A DNA stretch of 64,000 bases from an uncultured Bacteroidales bacterium (GCA_946403855.1 CAMJBH010000007.1:1-64000); one strand, 5' to 3'; positions 53,494 through 62,727 are shown, numbered from the stretch's first letter. The notes: a model not told the origin generated them from the sequence alone. Made by a program: numbers and translations.

Positions 53494-54384
53494 ATGATTG
53501 AGTTTCCCGCAAGTAAATGGACAGATTATGAGCTGCTCGACAGCGGCTCCGGAGAGAAGTTGGAACGTTTTGGCCCCTATGTGCTTTGGCGTCCTGAGCC
53601 CAAAGCGCTGTGGGACAAGAGTCTGCCGCTGAGTGAATGGAGCCGTCTGGCGCATACTCGCTTCAAGCCCGGCGCGGGCTTTGGCAAAGCGGGAAAGGAG
53701 GACAGCGGCACTTGGGAGCGGCTTCATAAGATGGACGACCAGTGGTGGATTCGGTTCTCTTCATTCAACCTGCGCCTCGGGCTCACATCTTTCAAGCATG
53801 TGGGGGTGTTTCCGGAGCAGGCTCCCAACTGGGAGTTTATTAGCCGGAAGTGCGCTGGCATGGACCATCCCAAGGTGCTGAATCTCTTTGCATATACGGG
53901 TGCCGCGTCGCTTGCGGCCCTGGCGGCGGGAGCGGAGGTGACTCACCTCGACTCGGTGAAGCAGGTGGTGACCTGGGCCCGCCAGAATATGGAACGTAGC
54001 GGTATGGACGGCATCCGCTGGATAGTCGAAGATGCCATGAAGTTCGCCCGCAGGGAGGCTCGCCGCGGCAACCTGTACGACGGGATAATCCTGGATCCGC
54101 CGGCTTATGGGCACGGGCCCGATGGAGAAAAGTGGAAGCTTGATGAGTGTCTTTTCGAGATGTTGCGTACGGTGGCTTCTATTCTTAAGCCGAGCAATTC
54201 TTTTATGGTGCTGAACCTCTATTCCAACGGCTACAGCGCCGCCCTTGGAGAAACCCTTGTCCGCGAAGCTTTCGGGATAAAAAGCAGTTCTCCTGACATG
54301 AATCTCACGTCAGGAGAACTGGCTTTAAACGACAGCTTCGGAAAAGTCCTTCCGCTGTCTATAGTTGTAAGGCTCGAAAGATAA
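53494..54384 (+). CDS. Class I SAM-dependent RNA methyltransferase (RlmI/RlmK-like)
   Basis: The 296-residue protein has the Rossmann methyltransferase core of the RlmI/RlmK group (Methyltrans_SAM, PF10672). Motif I is [20 protein letters not shown] near 128, motif [19 protein letters not shown], motif [15 protein letters not shown] and motif [13 protein letters not shown] near 196. It likely methylates a base in 23S rRNA; the exact site is not readable from sequence. The PUA domain found in many relatives is missing from the N-terminus. The stop is immediately followed by the convergent lipoprotein gene. Confidence 0.85.
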   Translation: MIEFPASKWTDYELLDSGSGEKLERFGPYVLWRPEPKALWDKSLPLSEWSRLAHTRFKPGAGFGKAGKEDSGTWERLHKMDDQWWIRFSSFNLRLGLTSFKHVGVFPEQAPNWEFISRKCAGMDHPKVLNLFAYTGAASLAALAAGAEVTHLDSVKQVVTWARQNMERSGMDGIRWIVEDAMKFARREARRGNLYDGIILDPPAYGHGPDGEKWKLDECLFEMLRTVASILKPSNSFMVLNLYSNGYSAALGETLVREAFGIKSSSPDMNLTSGELALNDSFGKVLPLSIVVRLER

Positions 54385-56349
54385 CTACTCTGCGAGCCAG
54401 GCGGTATTGGCCTTGAGGGTCGAACCGCTGAAATTTCCGAACACAGCCATCGAGGAACTGCTCTCGCCGGAGAGTACCCTGCAGGTGCCGGACGGCTTGC
54501 TGCAGTCGACGAGGGTGCCCTTGAGCAGGTTGCCGCCCACATTGACCCTGGCTTTTCCGTCCACATCTGCGCCGCGGCCGTTGAATGCATAAGTGGTGTT
54601 GGCCGAACCCTTAACCAGAACGGCAGTGTTCTTGGGCAATACGTTTCCGGGATATACCGGCACCAAAGATGCGTATCCGCAGGCAGCCTTATTAACATAG
54701 TACACAGTCACTCCAGAAGGAACAAGCGCGTCGTAGCTAAGGTACAAAGTGGCCCAGCCGGATGCATCGGTTTTGACATTGTAGAGGTTATAGACCATTT
54801 CGATGTCGTCGATGTAAAGCCTGTCCGCTTTGGTCACGTCGGAGGAATTCTTTTCTGCATTTCCTCCGCCGGGATAAGAATTTGTGGCTATGTTGATGAG
54901 TGCGTAGCTTGGATTGGAGGAGTTGCTATAAGTAAACGGTAGCGAAAGCCTCTTCCAGGCGCCGTTGGTCTTTTGTAGCTGTTGCTCTCCGGCCTCGCCT
55001 ATTACTGTTCCTCCGGTGCAGTCGGAGGCGTTATATCCTCTCTGGTAGTTGTTGTTGTCGTGTAGGAAAGCTTCTACCTTTGCATAGGGATGAGATGAAT
55101 CGGTGCCGTAGGGAATGAATTTCACCCAGACGGCAAGCGAATCGGGACGGCCGGTGAATGTGGAATAAAGGGGATTGCCTGTAGCCTTGTGCGTCTGGCC
55201 ACGGTTGGTCATGTTGTAATTGCCAGTGCCGGAGGCTGTCATATTGCCGGCAATTACCTGTCCTGTGGTCAGATTGCCCTGTGCAACAACATCGATTGAA
55301 GTAAATATCAGATTGATATAAATCCTTCTGGACCAAATAAGACAGGAATAATTGCCGCTTGTACCAGGGCGAGTGTCCGACTCTCTTCTCACCTGCCGGT
55401 TGTTCTTGTCGTATCCGCTGCTGGCAAGACTGCCACCTGCTGTCTGGAAGGAATTCCAGTTATTAGGAAGGTTTGCGCCGTCCACAGTCCAGGTCTCGAA
55501 GTCGCCGTTGGTGATCTGAGGCTTGGAAGGCTGCGTGGCAGCCGAATAAGACTGAGCGGAGGTGGCGGAGCTGAGGAGGGCTACATCGCTGAAGCTCAGG
55601 CTCGACGGCACGCTTCCGAGGTCTTTGATGCGGCCTGCGGTGGCGCCGGAGGTCAGGTTCTTGCTAATCAGGGCCATCTTTCCGCGACCGTTGGTAAGAA
55701 TCATTTCCAACTTGGTCGAAGACGCGGGAAGCATGCTCACGAACACCTCGCCGCTGAGAGTCGATCCGGTGGAAACCGAAACGCTGCCCGCTGCGTCGGA
55801 AGCAGCGCTGAGGACCATGGTGCCGGTGTTGAGCGAGGCCTTGCCGCTCGCGGGGGCCTCGCGCAGAATCTCAACCTTGCGTATATCGAGGGACGAAGGA
55901 ATGTTGAGCTTGACGACACTCAGAAGGTTCTGGAAATTGAAACTTTCTCCTGCCGTAGCGGCCATGACTGCGTTTGCAGCTTTTCCGTCCTGTTCGGAGG
56001 GAATATTGATGGTGACGGTGCTGCCGGACATGCTCACGGCTGCGTCGTACGGGTACACGGCTACTCCGAGGGTGGAGCCGTCAGGCTTGCTGCCGCTGAA
56101 TGTTGCACTCTGCGAGCCACCGTCAGTGGTGCTGAAAGCCGGGCAAAGTGTGCCGTCGGTGGTGAACACGGCAATCTTGTCTCCGCTCTGCCACTTGGGG
56201 CTTACACCGTCGATGGCGACTTTGGTATCGGGGAGTGATGCACTTATGGTCACGGGTATCATTCCGTCAGAATCAGCAAATTCTTTTTGGCATGATGCGG
56301 CGCATGCGAGAGCTGCCGCACACAAAAGTGTGAAAGTCAACTGTTTCAT
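54385..56349 (-). CDS. Fimbrillin-like/PCMD-domain surface lipoprotein
   Basis: The 654-residue lipoprotein (signal MKQLTFTLLCAAALACAASC) has an N-terminal fimbrillin-like region (about 25-260) with KVAIDGVSPKWQSGDKIAVF and FNFQNLLSVVKLNIPSS. A PCMD-like (putative carbohydrate metabolism) module follows, starting ITNGDFETWTVDGANLPNNW near 283 and extending to about 520. The last segment (about 525-654) is beta-rich, with GWATLYLSYDALVPSGVTVY. It is probably exposed at the surface and binds glycans or cell material; that is inference. It overlaps the 46-codon gene upstream by 4 nt. Confidence 0.8.
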   Translation of the reverse strand: MKQLTFTLLCAAALACAASCQKEFADSDGMIPVTISASLPDTKVAIDGVSPKWQSGDKIAVFTTDGTLCPAFSTTDGGSQSATFSGSKPDGSTLGVAVYPYDAAVSMSGSTVTINIPSEQDGKAANAVMAATAGESFNFQNLLSVVKLNIPSSLDIRKVEILREAPASGKASLNTGTMVLSAASDAAGSVSVSTGSTLSGEVFVSMLPASSTKLEMILTNGRGKMALISKNLTSGATAGRIKDLGSVPSSLSFSDVALLSSATSAQSYSAATQPSKPQITNGDFETWTVDGANLPNNWNSFQTAGGSLASSGYDKNNRQVRRESDTRPGTSGNYSCLIWSRRIYINLIFTSIDVVAQGNLTTGQVIAGNMTASGTGNYNMTNRGQTHKATGNPLYSTFTGRPDSLAVWVKFIPYGTDSSHPYAKVEAFLHDNNNYQRGYNASDCTGGTVIGEAGEQQLQKTNGAWKRLSLPFTYSNSSNPSYALINIATNSYPGGGNAEKNSSDVTKADRLYIDDIEMVYNLYNVKTDASGWATLYLSYDALVPSGVTVYYVNKAACGYASLVPVYPGNVLPKNTAVLVKGSANTTYAFNGRGADVDGKARVNVGGNLLKGTLVDCSKPSGTCRVLSGESSSSMAVFGNFSGSTLKANTAWLAE

Positions 56350-56486
56350 AGGCCGCTGAAGAAATTAGTTTCGTCGTCTAAATTATAATCAGAAAGATTG
56401 CCGTCTCTGTCGGAGGTGGCGCAAAGATAATTGTCCGGAAGGAAGTCATAGCTTTCTATCTCGGGCCTAAGATATGTTTTAGTCAT
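56346..56486 (-). CDS. 46-residue acidic peptide, upstream partner of the surface lipoprotein
   Basis: ATG at 56486 opens a 46-codon frame (MTKTYLRPEIESYDFLPDN, then YLCATSDRDGNLSDYNLDDE, ending TNFFSGL). Its TGA overlaps the ATG of the 654-residue lipoprotein as ATGA. The -7 box TAACTTTG sits 24 nt upstream. The composition (aromatic N-terminal half, one Cys, acidic Asn/Asp tail) resembles the partial gene at 1-124. It may be a translational coupling leader or a small cytoplasmic partner. Confidence 0.6.
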   Translation of the reverse strand: MTKTYLRPEIESYDFLPDNYLCATSDRDGNLSDYNLDDETNFFSGL

Positions 56487-56510
56487 TCTATTCTAACTCA
56501 AATAAGCTCG

Positions 56511-56518
56511 CAAAGTTA
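56511..56518 (-). promoter_or_regulatory. -7 box for small peptide/lipoprotein pair
   Basis: TAACTTTG on the minus strand lies 24 nt before the start at 56486. Confidence 0.55.
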
Positions 56519-56567
56519 CAAAAATCTGCAGAATAATTATGATTAGCAAAATAAATATATAAACTTG

Positions 56568-56647
56568 ACAGCAGTCTGCCCAATATGCTCCCAGGGCCCT
56601 TTTCCCATGTTTTATGGGCCCTGGGAGCATATTGGGCAGACTGCTGT
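56568..56647. terminator. Very long perfect hairpin between operons
   Basis: Arms of 32 bp (56568-56599 and 56616-56647) are perfectly complementary; the left arm ends in TGCTCCCAGGGCCC. The 16-nt loop holds a further CCCAT/ATGGG stem. It lies 40 bp after the metallo-beta-lactamase gene stop and is the probable end of that operon. Perfect arms of this length are more than a terminator needs and suggest a palindromic mobile or recently formed element. Confidence 0.75.
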
Positions 56648-56686
56648 GTTGCTATTGATAAAAGATTATCAGACGAATGATAATCT

Positions 56687-58072
56687 TTATCTGGATGTGT
56701 AAGGTCCGGAGATCTTTTTCACGGCCTTCTTGCCGTCCGAATCGGTCAAGGTATAAATAAAATAGCGCTTTCCGCCTTTTTCTACCCTCACAACAATATG
56801 TCCGTCGCTGCCTTTTACCCGGCTCCAACGAGCGTAGGAATACATGTCGGAGTTGGAATTGGTGATGAACACGTCCATCCCCTGTGCATAACCTGTAACT
56901 CCTTCAAACACAGGCTGGCGCGGGTGACCGTCAGTCCAGCTGTTGATAATCCAGCAACGGGGGTCGAGATATTTCATGGCTTCGCACACGTGGCCGTTCT
57001 TGGCAACGAAACCATGACCGTTGGTGTTGGTCACGCCGTGGTGGTCGGCCTTCATGACGTCCACTTTCCCGCTGGCCTTGGCCACGGCGGTCTCCATGTC
57101 CTTCCATGCAAATGTGGAGCAGCCGTCGTACTGGGCGTCGCCTCCGTGGAAGAAGTCGAAGGTTCCGTAGCTAAGCTTGAACACAGTGGTACAGTGGTTC
57201 TCTTCGGGGCAGCAGTCCGCATTGCCTACGCTGGCGGGATTGGCTACTTTTATATCCTTGAGTGCTGGGAATGTGGCGGTGAAGCCGCTCTGCGATCCGT
57301 CCCAGATGTTGCCGTTGACGGCTATGTTACGCACCGAAAAATCGCTGTAGGCGCCCGGATTTCGCAGCATCACAATCTGGTCGGCAGCGCCGGCCCGGAA
57401 CATCTCAGCCTTAAGCCCCCTGTTGGCTACGTGCCACTTGACTGCTGTTACATAATTCTTTATGGCAGAGGCGTTTGAAGCCTTTGTTTGCATGTCGAAG
57501 GGATAGTCGTACGAAGGCCATCCGCGGTCCATTAGCAAGCCGACCGGCAGCAAGTCGAGCACTTCGGGAAGGCTCTGCTTGCGGTAAGTCGTAGAAAGGT
57601 CCGAGACCGGCATGGACGTGTTGTAACCACCGAAATGGTCGGCGTGGAAATGGGTGTCAATCACGTAATCGAGCTTGCTGTTTCCTGTCCAGGCCATGCA
57701 GTCCTTGATGTAATCCGCAATGAACTTGCCCGCCCTGAAAGAAGGGTCCACGGTAGGGTCCCAGCGCTTGCGGATGCCGGTGTTGGTCGTGCTGCCCACT
57801 GCTCCTGTGGCGGAAATGGACCCGGCGGCGTCCACCAGCATCTGAGTACCGTCGGGGAAAATCAAGAAGGTGCTTTCCCCGGTTGTGGTGTTGATAAAGT
57901 GTATGTCCAGGTACCCTTCCTGCCAGGCCGGAAGAGCCTGTCCTATCTTTGCATCAACTGCCGGATCGAGAGTCTCTTTCTCGGTTTTCCCTCCGGGAGT
58001 CGGGGGAGTATAAGCTTCTTCGCAGGAGAAAAGCAACAGCAGAGCGGGAAGAATTAGCAATATTTTTTTCAT
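56687..58072 (-). CDS. Metallo-beta-lactamase-fold lipoprotein, paralog 1
   Basis: The 461-residue lipoprotein (MKKILLILPALLLLFSC) has a short linker (EEAYTPPTPGGK) and then an MBL domain starting PAWQEGYLDIHFINTTTGES. The zinc motif is THFHADHFGG near 143 (HxHxDH); further His ligands come in DVMKADHHGVTNTNGHG near 345. The order fits ComEC/Rec2-type MBL proteins, which include nucleases and other phosphodiesterases. It is closely related to the next gene, with a 0-nt gap, so the pair arose by tandem duplication. It ends the operon. Confidence 0.85.
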   Translation of the reverse strand: MKKILLILPALLLLFSCEEAYTPPTPGGKTEKETLDPAVDAKIGQALPAWQEGYLDIHFINTTTGESTFLIFPDGTQMLVDAAGSISATGAVGSTTNTGIRKRWDPTVDPSFRAGKFIADYIKDCMAWTGNSKLDYVIDTHFHADHFGGYNTSMPVSDLSTTYRKQSLPEVLDLLPVGLLMDRGWPSYDYPFDMQTKASNASAIKNYVTAVKWHVANRGLKAEMFRAGAADQIVMLRNPGAYSDFSVRNIAVNGNIWDGSQSGFTATFPALKDIKVANPASVGNADCCPEENHCTTVFKLSYGTFDFFHGGDAQYDGCSTFAWKDMETAVAKASGKVDVMKADHHGVTNTNGHGFVAKNGHVCEAMKYLDPRCWIINSWTDGHPRQPVFEGVTGYAQGMDVFITNSNSDMYSYARWSRVKGSDGHIVVRVEKGGKRYFIYTLTDSDGKKAVKKISGPYTSR

Positions 58073-59461
58073 CTACCTTGCCGTAAACGGGCCGAGTTTA
58101 GATTTGACTTTGTACTGTTCGTTGCTGTCGTCCAGCACGTAGATGTAGTACTTGTTGCCTCCGGGCAGCACCCTCACCACGACATGGCCGCCGGTGGTGG
58201 CAAAGTTGGCGGGGTTGATGCCGGCGTCATTCAACGTTGCTACATTGCTGGACGCCAGGTTGGTGGCGAAAATGCGGGTGTTGGGATTGGCGTCATACAC
58301 CCTCTGGAGCGTGGCAGGATTGGGTTGTACGTCTCTCCACACGCCTGCAATATAGAAGTCGGGCTTGAGCACGCCGAGCAGTTCTGCGCCGTTGGTATTG
58401 GCGGTGCTGTGGTGGCTGGCCTTCATGCCTTCAACCTTTTTGACGACCTTCGAGATGGGCTTCTCGATGTCTTTCCAGGCATAAGTGCTCTTGCCGGAGT
58501 ACTGAATGTCGCCGCCGCTGAAGAAGTCGAAACTGCCGTACTTCAGCATGAAGACACAGGAAAGAATGTTTTCACTGATGTCATAGGCGACATGGTTTTT
58601 GTCGCATTCTTCAGTGCTTGGAAGGTATGTGGTATTCACCGCTGTGCCGCTTCCCGTCCATATGTCTCCTCCGGAGGCAATGGTACGCAGGCTGAAACTG
58701 CTGTACTTGGAGGGCTCGTGCTTGAGCACCACCTGGTCGTCATAACCTATCTTCAGGGTCTCGCGCACGGTGCCGTTCTTGCGGGCTGCGTAGTCGAGGT
58801 AATTGACATACAGCTGGTAACGCTTCTTGCCGCCGGCATCGTAGTAGTCGGCACTGGGACGCGAAGCCCAGTCGCCGCGGTCGAACACCTTGTCGATGGG
58901 GATGGACAGGCCGACTTCGGCTATGCCGTTGAGCAGGAAGCCGCCTGCATTGAGATTAACCGTCGATACCTTGTTGCCGTCCTTGTCGAAAGGAGTCCAG
59001 CCGAATTTAAGATAGTTGTCTCTCCACGAGCCTATGTGGTCGCCGTGGTAGTGCGAGCTCATGAAATAGTCCAGTCGGCCGTTCGCCACGGCGGGAGCAA
59101 AGTGCTTTATGTAATTGACTATCACTGCGCCGCTGTTTACGGACACGCTGGGCTTGGAGGGCACGCCCTGGGAATCGCTGTACTTGTGCAGTTCAGTGGG
59201 CGGGGCACCGGCGGCGTCGCACAGCATGGTGGTTCCGTCGGGGAAAATGTAGTAAAAAGCTTCGCCGCGTCCGCCGTTTATGCTGTGTATGTCGAGGTAG
59301 CCTTCCTGCCATGCCGGAAGAACGTCTCCGACTTTGACGTCAATTGCCGGATCGAGGTTTTCTGGTTCTTTTTTGCCTCCCGGGGTCGGGGGTGTATAAG
59401 GCTCCTCGCAGCCGTAAAGTGCAGCTGCGAGGAACGCTATAACTAAGAGCTTCTTTCTCAT
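58073..59461 (-). CDS. Metallo-beta-lactamase-fold lipoprotein, paralog 2
   Basis: The 462-residue lipoprotein (MRKKLLVIAFLAAALYGC) has the same build as paralog 1: EEPYTPPTPGGK linker, PAWQEGYLDIHSINGGRGEA, zinc motif SSHYHGDHIGSW near 150 and EGMKASHHSTANTNG near 345. The two differ in the middle, so they probably act on different substrates. It is downstream of SusD and BACON lipoprotein genes, indicating a secreted or surface enzyme serving that uptake system. The ATG overlaps the stop of a remnant frame. Confidence 0.85.
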   Translation of the reverse strand: MRKKLLVIAFLAAALYGCEEPYTPPTPGGKKEPENLDPAIDVKVGDVLPAWQEGYLDIHSINGGRGEAFYYIFPDGTTMLCDAAGAPPTELHKYSDSQGVPSKPSVSVNSGAVIVNYIKHFAPAVANGRLDYFMSSHYHGDHIGSWRDNYLKFGWTPFDKDGNKVSTVNLNAGGFLLNGIAEVGLSIPIDKVFDRGDWASRPSADYYDAGGKKRYQLYVNYLDYAARKNGTVRETLKIGYDDQVVLKHEPSKYSSFSLRTIASGGDIWTGSGTAVNTTYLPSTEECDKNHVAYDISENILSCVFMLKYGSFDFFSGGDIQYSGKSTYAWKDIEKPISKVVKKVEGMKASHHSTANTNGAELLGVLKPDFYIAGVWRDVQPNPATLQRVYDANPNTRIFATNLASSNVATLNDAGINPANFATTGGHVVVRVLPGGNKYYIYVLDDSNEQYKVKSKLGPFTAR

Positions 59462-59586
59462 TTGATAATTTCAATTCTCATATGCTCCTCCACGGGGTGT
59501 GCGCCGCCGCTGTTGGAGTCCTTGCCGGCAAACCGTACCACGGAGTTCTGGGCCTTGGCAGCGGAAGACTCGCCGGGACATAATTG
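59458..59586 (-). pseudogene. C-terminal remnant of a BACON-type lipoprotein gene
   Basis: In the same frame as SusD and directly after its TAG stop, 42 codons run to a TGA overlapping the next ATG. They encode AKAQNSVVRFAGKDSNSGGA and then HPVEEHMRIEIIK. This parallels the end of the intact BACON lipoprotein at 61318 (HALRFAGEDCNANTPHYS, VKEHPMIKVVE). There is no start codon of its own. It looks like the tail of a paralogous gene whose body was deleted. Confidence 0.65.
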
Positions 59587-61299
59587 CTAATATCCTGGAT
59601 TCTGGGTCAGGTTAGGACATACCACCCTCTCGTTTTCGGGGATAGGGAAGAGGTATTCACGAGGCACAAAAGCACCACGCTGATTGATGGTAAAGTATTC
59701 TTTGTAGTTTTCGATGTCCGCAATGCTGATGGCGGAACTTGCCGTCATGTGCGGACGGAAATCCTTGGGCCAGGGCCAGTAGCCGGTAGCCTCGTTCTTG
59801 GCACTCTGTTCGTTGCCGGGCAGACCGTAAATGGGCATGGTGAAGCACTCTTCGGCCATTCTCCAGCGCATGACATCGAACCAGCGGCGGTTTTCCCACG
59901 CGAGCTCGCAGCGGCGCTCGTTGCGGATAATCTTACGCAGGGCCGTCTGGTTGGTCTCGGTGATGGCGGGATACTTCGAGGTTTCTTCGACCTTGCATTT
60001 GTAGGCACGTGCGCGGATGCTGTTCACGGCGTTGAAAAGGCTGGCGTCGATCTCGCCGAGCTCCATCTTGGATTCGGCATACATGAGCAGCACGTCTCCG
60101 TAGCGGATGATGCGCATGGGAGTGTCCGTCAGACGGTCGTCTATCCATTCCTCATCAATGCCCTTCTTGAGCACCAGTCCGTTGTAGGAGCAGTCCTTGG
60201 ACACGGGCTTGGTGTCGTTGTTCTTGACCATCTTGCCGGTAGAGACCTGCAGGGTCTGGGTGGCGCTGGGACGGGGGTTGTAGACATAGTCCATGAACTC
60301 GGAGTCGAAGGGAACGATGAGCTCGCTCAGGCGGGGATCCCTGTTGGCGAAGGGATGGGCTGGGTCGTACAGAGGGGAATCCTCCACGTTCTTGCCGTCC
60401 GTGCAGGTGTAGGCAAAGAACAGCTGCCATGTGGGCTGGGCCACGGAGGTGCCGCCGTTGTTGCGGGGATAGAAGCTTCTGGTGGCAGCCTCGTCGTAGG
60501 AGTGGATGCCGAGCTCGTTGGATGCAGGCAGCACGAAGATGAATTCGGGGCTCGTCTTGGTCTTGGAAAGGAAGAGCTCGCGGTAGTCTTCATGCAGGGA
60601 ATATACTCCCAGGTCCATGCAGGCCTTGGCCGCGTCGGCGCAGGTGCGCCAGTCGTTCATGAACAGGGCTGCGCGAGCCTTCATTGCAAGAGCTGCGCCC
60701 TTGGTGGCGCGCTGGGCCTTAGTGTAAGAAACCGGGAGAGCGTCGGCAGCGTCGTCGAAGTCCTTGTAAATCTGCTCCAGGATGTAGTTGCGGTCCGTAC
60801 GTCCCATCTTGTAGGCGTCCTCCAGGGTGATGTACTCATCGTAGTAAGGCACATCTCCGTAGAGGGTGATGAGATAGGTGTAGAACGACGCCCTGAAGAA
60901 CTTGGCCTCGCCCTCATATTGGCGTATCTGATCATCGGAGAGGTTCTCCTTGGCCTTGTCCAGGCTCTGTATGATAGTGTTGGCACGGGCTATGCCCTTG
61001 TAGTAGGCCGCCCAGTGCTTGGCGCCTTCGCCCCATGTGGTGGAGATGGTGCCTCCAAGCCAGTCATAGGTCTGGGTACGCTGGTTCCAGTCGTCGGTCC
61101 AACGGTCGGTGGGCCAGAGGCGCCACGCCTCGGTGTACCACATGGAAGGGGAGTACAGGGCGTTGAGCGATACTTCGAGCTCCTGGGCCGTCGAGTACCA
61201 GTTCTCGCTGGAACCCTGGCTCTTGGGGCTGAGGTCGAGGTTCACGCAGGAACTCATCAGAGCTGCTGCAGCGAATGCGGTGAATATATATTTTTTCAT
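59587..61299 (-). CDS. SusD/RagB-family lipoprotein
   Basis: The start at 61299 (MKKYIFTAFAAAALMSSC) gives 570 residues; an ATG at 61305 adds two. SusD marks are SENWYSTAQELEVSLNALYS near 35, RQYEGEAKFFRASFYTYLI near 135, DVLLMYAESKMELGEID near 410, NERRCELAWENRRWFDVMRW near 455 and the common ending LTQNPGY. It partners the SusC-OmpA fusion encoded two genes upstream. Between SusC and SusD lies the BACON lipoprotein gene, an unusual order. Confidence 0.94.
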   Translation of the reverse strand: MKKYIFTAFAAAALMSSCVNLDLSPKSQGSSENWYSTAQELEVSLNALYSPSMWYTEAWRLWPTDRWTDDWNQRTQTYDWLGGTISTTWGEGAKHWAAYYKGIARANTIIQSLDKAKENLSDDQIRQYEGEAKFFRASFYTYLITLYGDVPYYDEYITLEDAYKMGRTDRNYILEQIYKDFDDAADALPVSYTKAQRATKGAALAMKARAALFMNDWRTCADAAKACMDLGVYSLHEDYRELFLSKTKTSPEFIFVLPASNELGIHSYDEAATRSFYPRNNGGTSVAQPTWQLFFAYTCTDGKNVEDSPLYDPAHPFANRDPRLSELIVPFDSEFMDYVYNPRPSATQTLQVSTGKMVKNNDTKPVSKDCSYNGLVLKKGIDEEWIDDRLTDTPMRIIRYGDVLLMYAESKMELGEIDASLFNAVNSIRARAYKCKVEETSKYPAITETNQTALRKIIRNERRCELAWENRRWFDVMRWRMAEECFTMPIYGLPGNEQSAKNEATGYWPWPKDFRPHMTASSAISIADIENYKEYFTINQRGAFVPREYLFPIPENERVVCPNLTQNPGY

Positions 61300-61317
61300 T
61301 GTCATTGCTGTTAGAGA

Positions 61318-62727
61318 TTATTCTACAACCTTGATCATAGGATGCTCCTTGACGGAGTAGTGAGGAGTGTTTGCGTTGCAGTCCTCGCCGGCGAAACGCA
61401 GGGCGTGGGATTTGTTGATCAGAGTCACGGGAGCGCCGTCCATGCAACCGGCATTGGATGTGGCCGTGATGCGGAATATCGCGGCCTCGGTGTCTTTGGA
61501 GAGCGTGACCACGGGGTTGATGACGGTGTTGGTCTGGTTGCCGGCCCCGTCGGCATAGGTAAGTTCGACGTTATACTTGAATCCGTCGCCTTCCTTGGCG
61601 GTTCCTGCCACTTTCCACTCGTCACCGTCGAGATACTCGACCAGCCAGTACTTCATGACAAAGAAGTTGTTGGGCCTGAGCACGAAGTAGAGCGAAAGCT
61701 TGGTGCCGGCGGCCAGGGGTGCCTCGTTCTCGGTGTACGCGGTCCAGAGGATGTAGTCGTCTTTGTAGGTACCGTACACGACCGGTTCGCCATAGCTTCC
61801 GATGGCCCTCTTGCAACGTTTGTGGGCCGCATCCAAAATGCCTGCGGCGGCCTTGTCGATGCCGTTGTAGTACTCCAGACGGCCCTTCCCGGACACGTTG
61901 GGCTCTACCCAAAGGCCTCCGTTGCCGGGAGCGTCCGCCAGATCGTCAGCCGTGGCTTCGTTGAAGTGCGCGGCCAGGATATCCACCTGGCTGGTGGCAA
62001 AGTACCACTCGGCGAGCACGGTGCCGGGAGCGGGCTTGATGGCCTCTTTCTCATCTTTCGCTGCCTCCTGGGTGAGTGTGATTGTGTAAGAATTGTTGCG
62101 AACCTCGGTTGAGGTGGTGCTCACGGTCAGCGTGGCGGAAACCTCCGTTTTTGCGGTATTGGCAGGGAATTTCACGGTCACGGTTGCATTGCCGCTGCCT
62201 GATGCCGGGTCGGGGACGAATGCCGTGTTGCTGCTGGTGATAGTCCAAGCAACTGCGTCGTCTGCTGTCACGCTGATGATTGCAGAAGTCTCTTTTGCCG
62301 CCACGGATAAGCTTTCGGGACCTGCAGAGAAGTCTTTATACACAATAGGTTCGGCATCTTTCTCGCTGCCGTCCTGCACCACGTCAAAGCTGGTGACAGA
62401 AATATTGAGCTCTTTGTCGATGACGGAAAGGCGAGCGGCGCGGGCCACTGCCGAAGGGTTGGCCTTGGCGGTTACGGTTACCACGCTGTCGGCCTGTGAG
62501 ACGCTCAGCCAGTCGGCGGTCTTAGGCACCGACACGGTGAATGCGGGGCTGCGGTGCACGGTGGCGGTGAGAGTACCTCCCTCGGCGGGGATCCTGTCCG
62601 TTGTGGACAGTTCCACGCTTGCCCGGCTGCCGGCATATTCAGAGACCTCGTTTTCGGGGTTGATGGCCGGCGTGCAGGCGGCTAATGTAAGAGCCGCGCA
62701 GAGGAATATGCTAATATACTTTTTCAT
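61318..62727 (-). CDS. BACON-domain surface lipoprotein
   Basis: The 469-residue lipoprotein (MKKYISIFLCAALTLAAC) has two BACON-like immunoglobulin folds (about 37-118 and 128-220), with ADWLSVSQADSVVTVTAKAN and SYTITLTQEA marks. A C-terminal domain (about 230-469) follows with LAEWYFATSQVDILAAHF and ending RFAGEDCNANTPHYS-type sequence. BACON domains are typical of surface glycan- or mucin-binding proteins of Bacteroidota. It sits between SusC-OmpA and SusD in one operon. Confidence 0.85.
   Translation of the reverse strand: MKKYISIFLCAALTLAACTPAINPENEVSEYAGSRASVELSTTDRIPAEGGTLTATVHRSPAFTVSVPKTADWLSVSQADSVVTVTAKANPSAVARAARLSVIDKELNISVTSFDVVQDGSEKDAEPIVYKDFSAGPESLSVAAKETSAIISVTADDAVAWTITSSNTAFVPDPASGSGNATVTVKFPANTAKTEVSATLTVSTTSTEVRNNSYTITLTQEAAKDEKEAIKPAPGTVLAEWYFATSQVDILAAHFNEATADDLADAPGNGGLWVEPNVSGKGRLEYYNGIDKAAAGILDAAHKRCKRAIGSYGEPVVYGTYKDDYILWTAYTENEAPLAAGTKLSLYFVLRPNNFFVMKYWLVEYLDGDEWKVAGTAKEGDGFKYNVELTYADGAGNQTNTVINPVVTLSKDTEAAIFRITATSNAGCMDGAPVTLINKSHALRFAGEDCNANTPHYSVKEHPMIKVVE

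Noticed and set aside
53440..53727. N-terminal extension of pgk
   Set aside because: The 96 extra codons run antisense to the methyltransferase gene, cross both promoters and have no Pgk similarity; [14 protein letters not shown] is the natural start.
59584..61314. 576-codon open frame on the plus strand opposite SusD
   Set aside because: It mirrors the SusD gene exactly; its length follows from GC-rich codon use. Its translation is Gly/Val/His-rich with no family resemblance.
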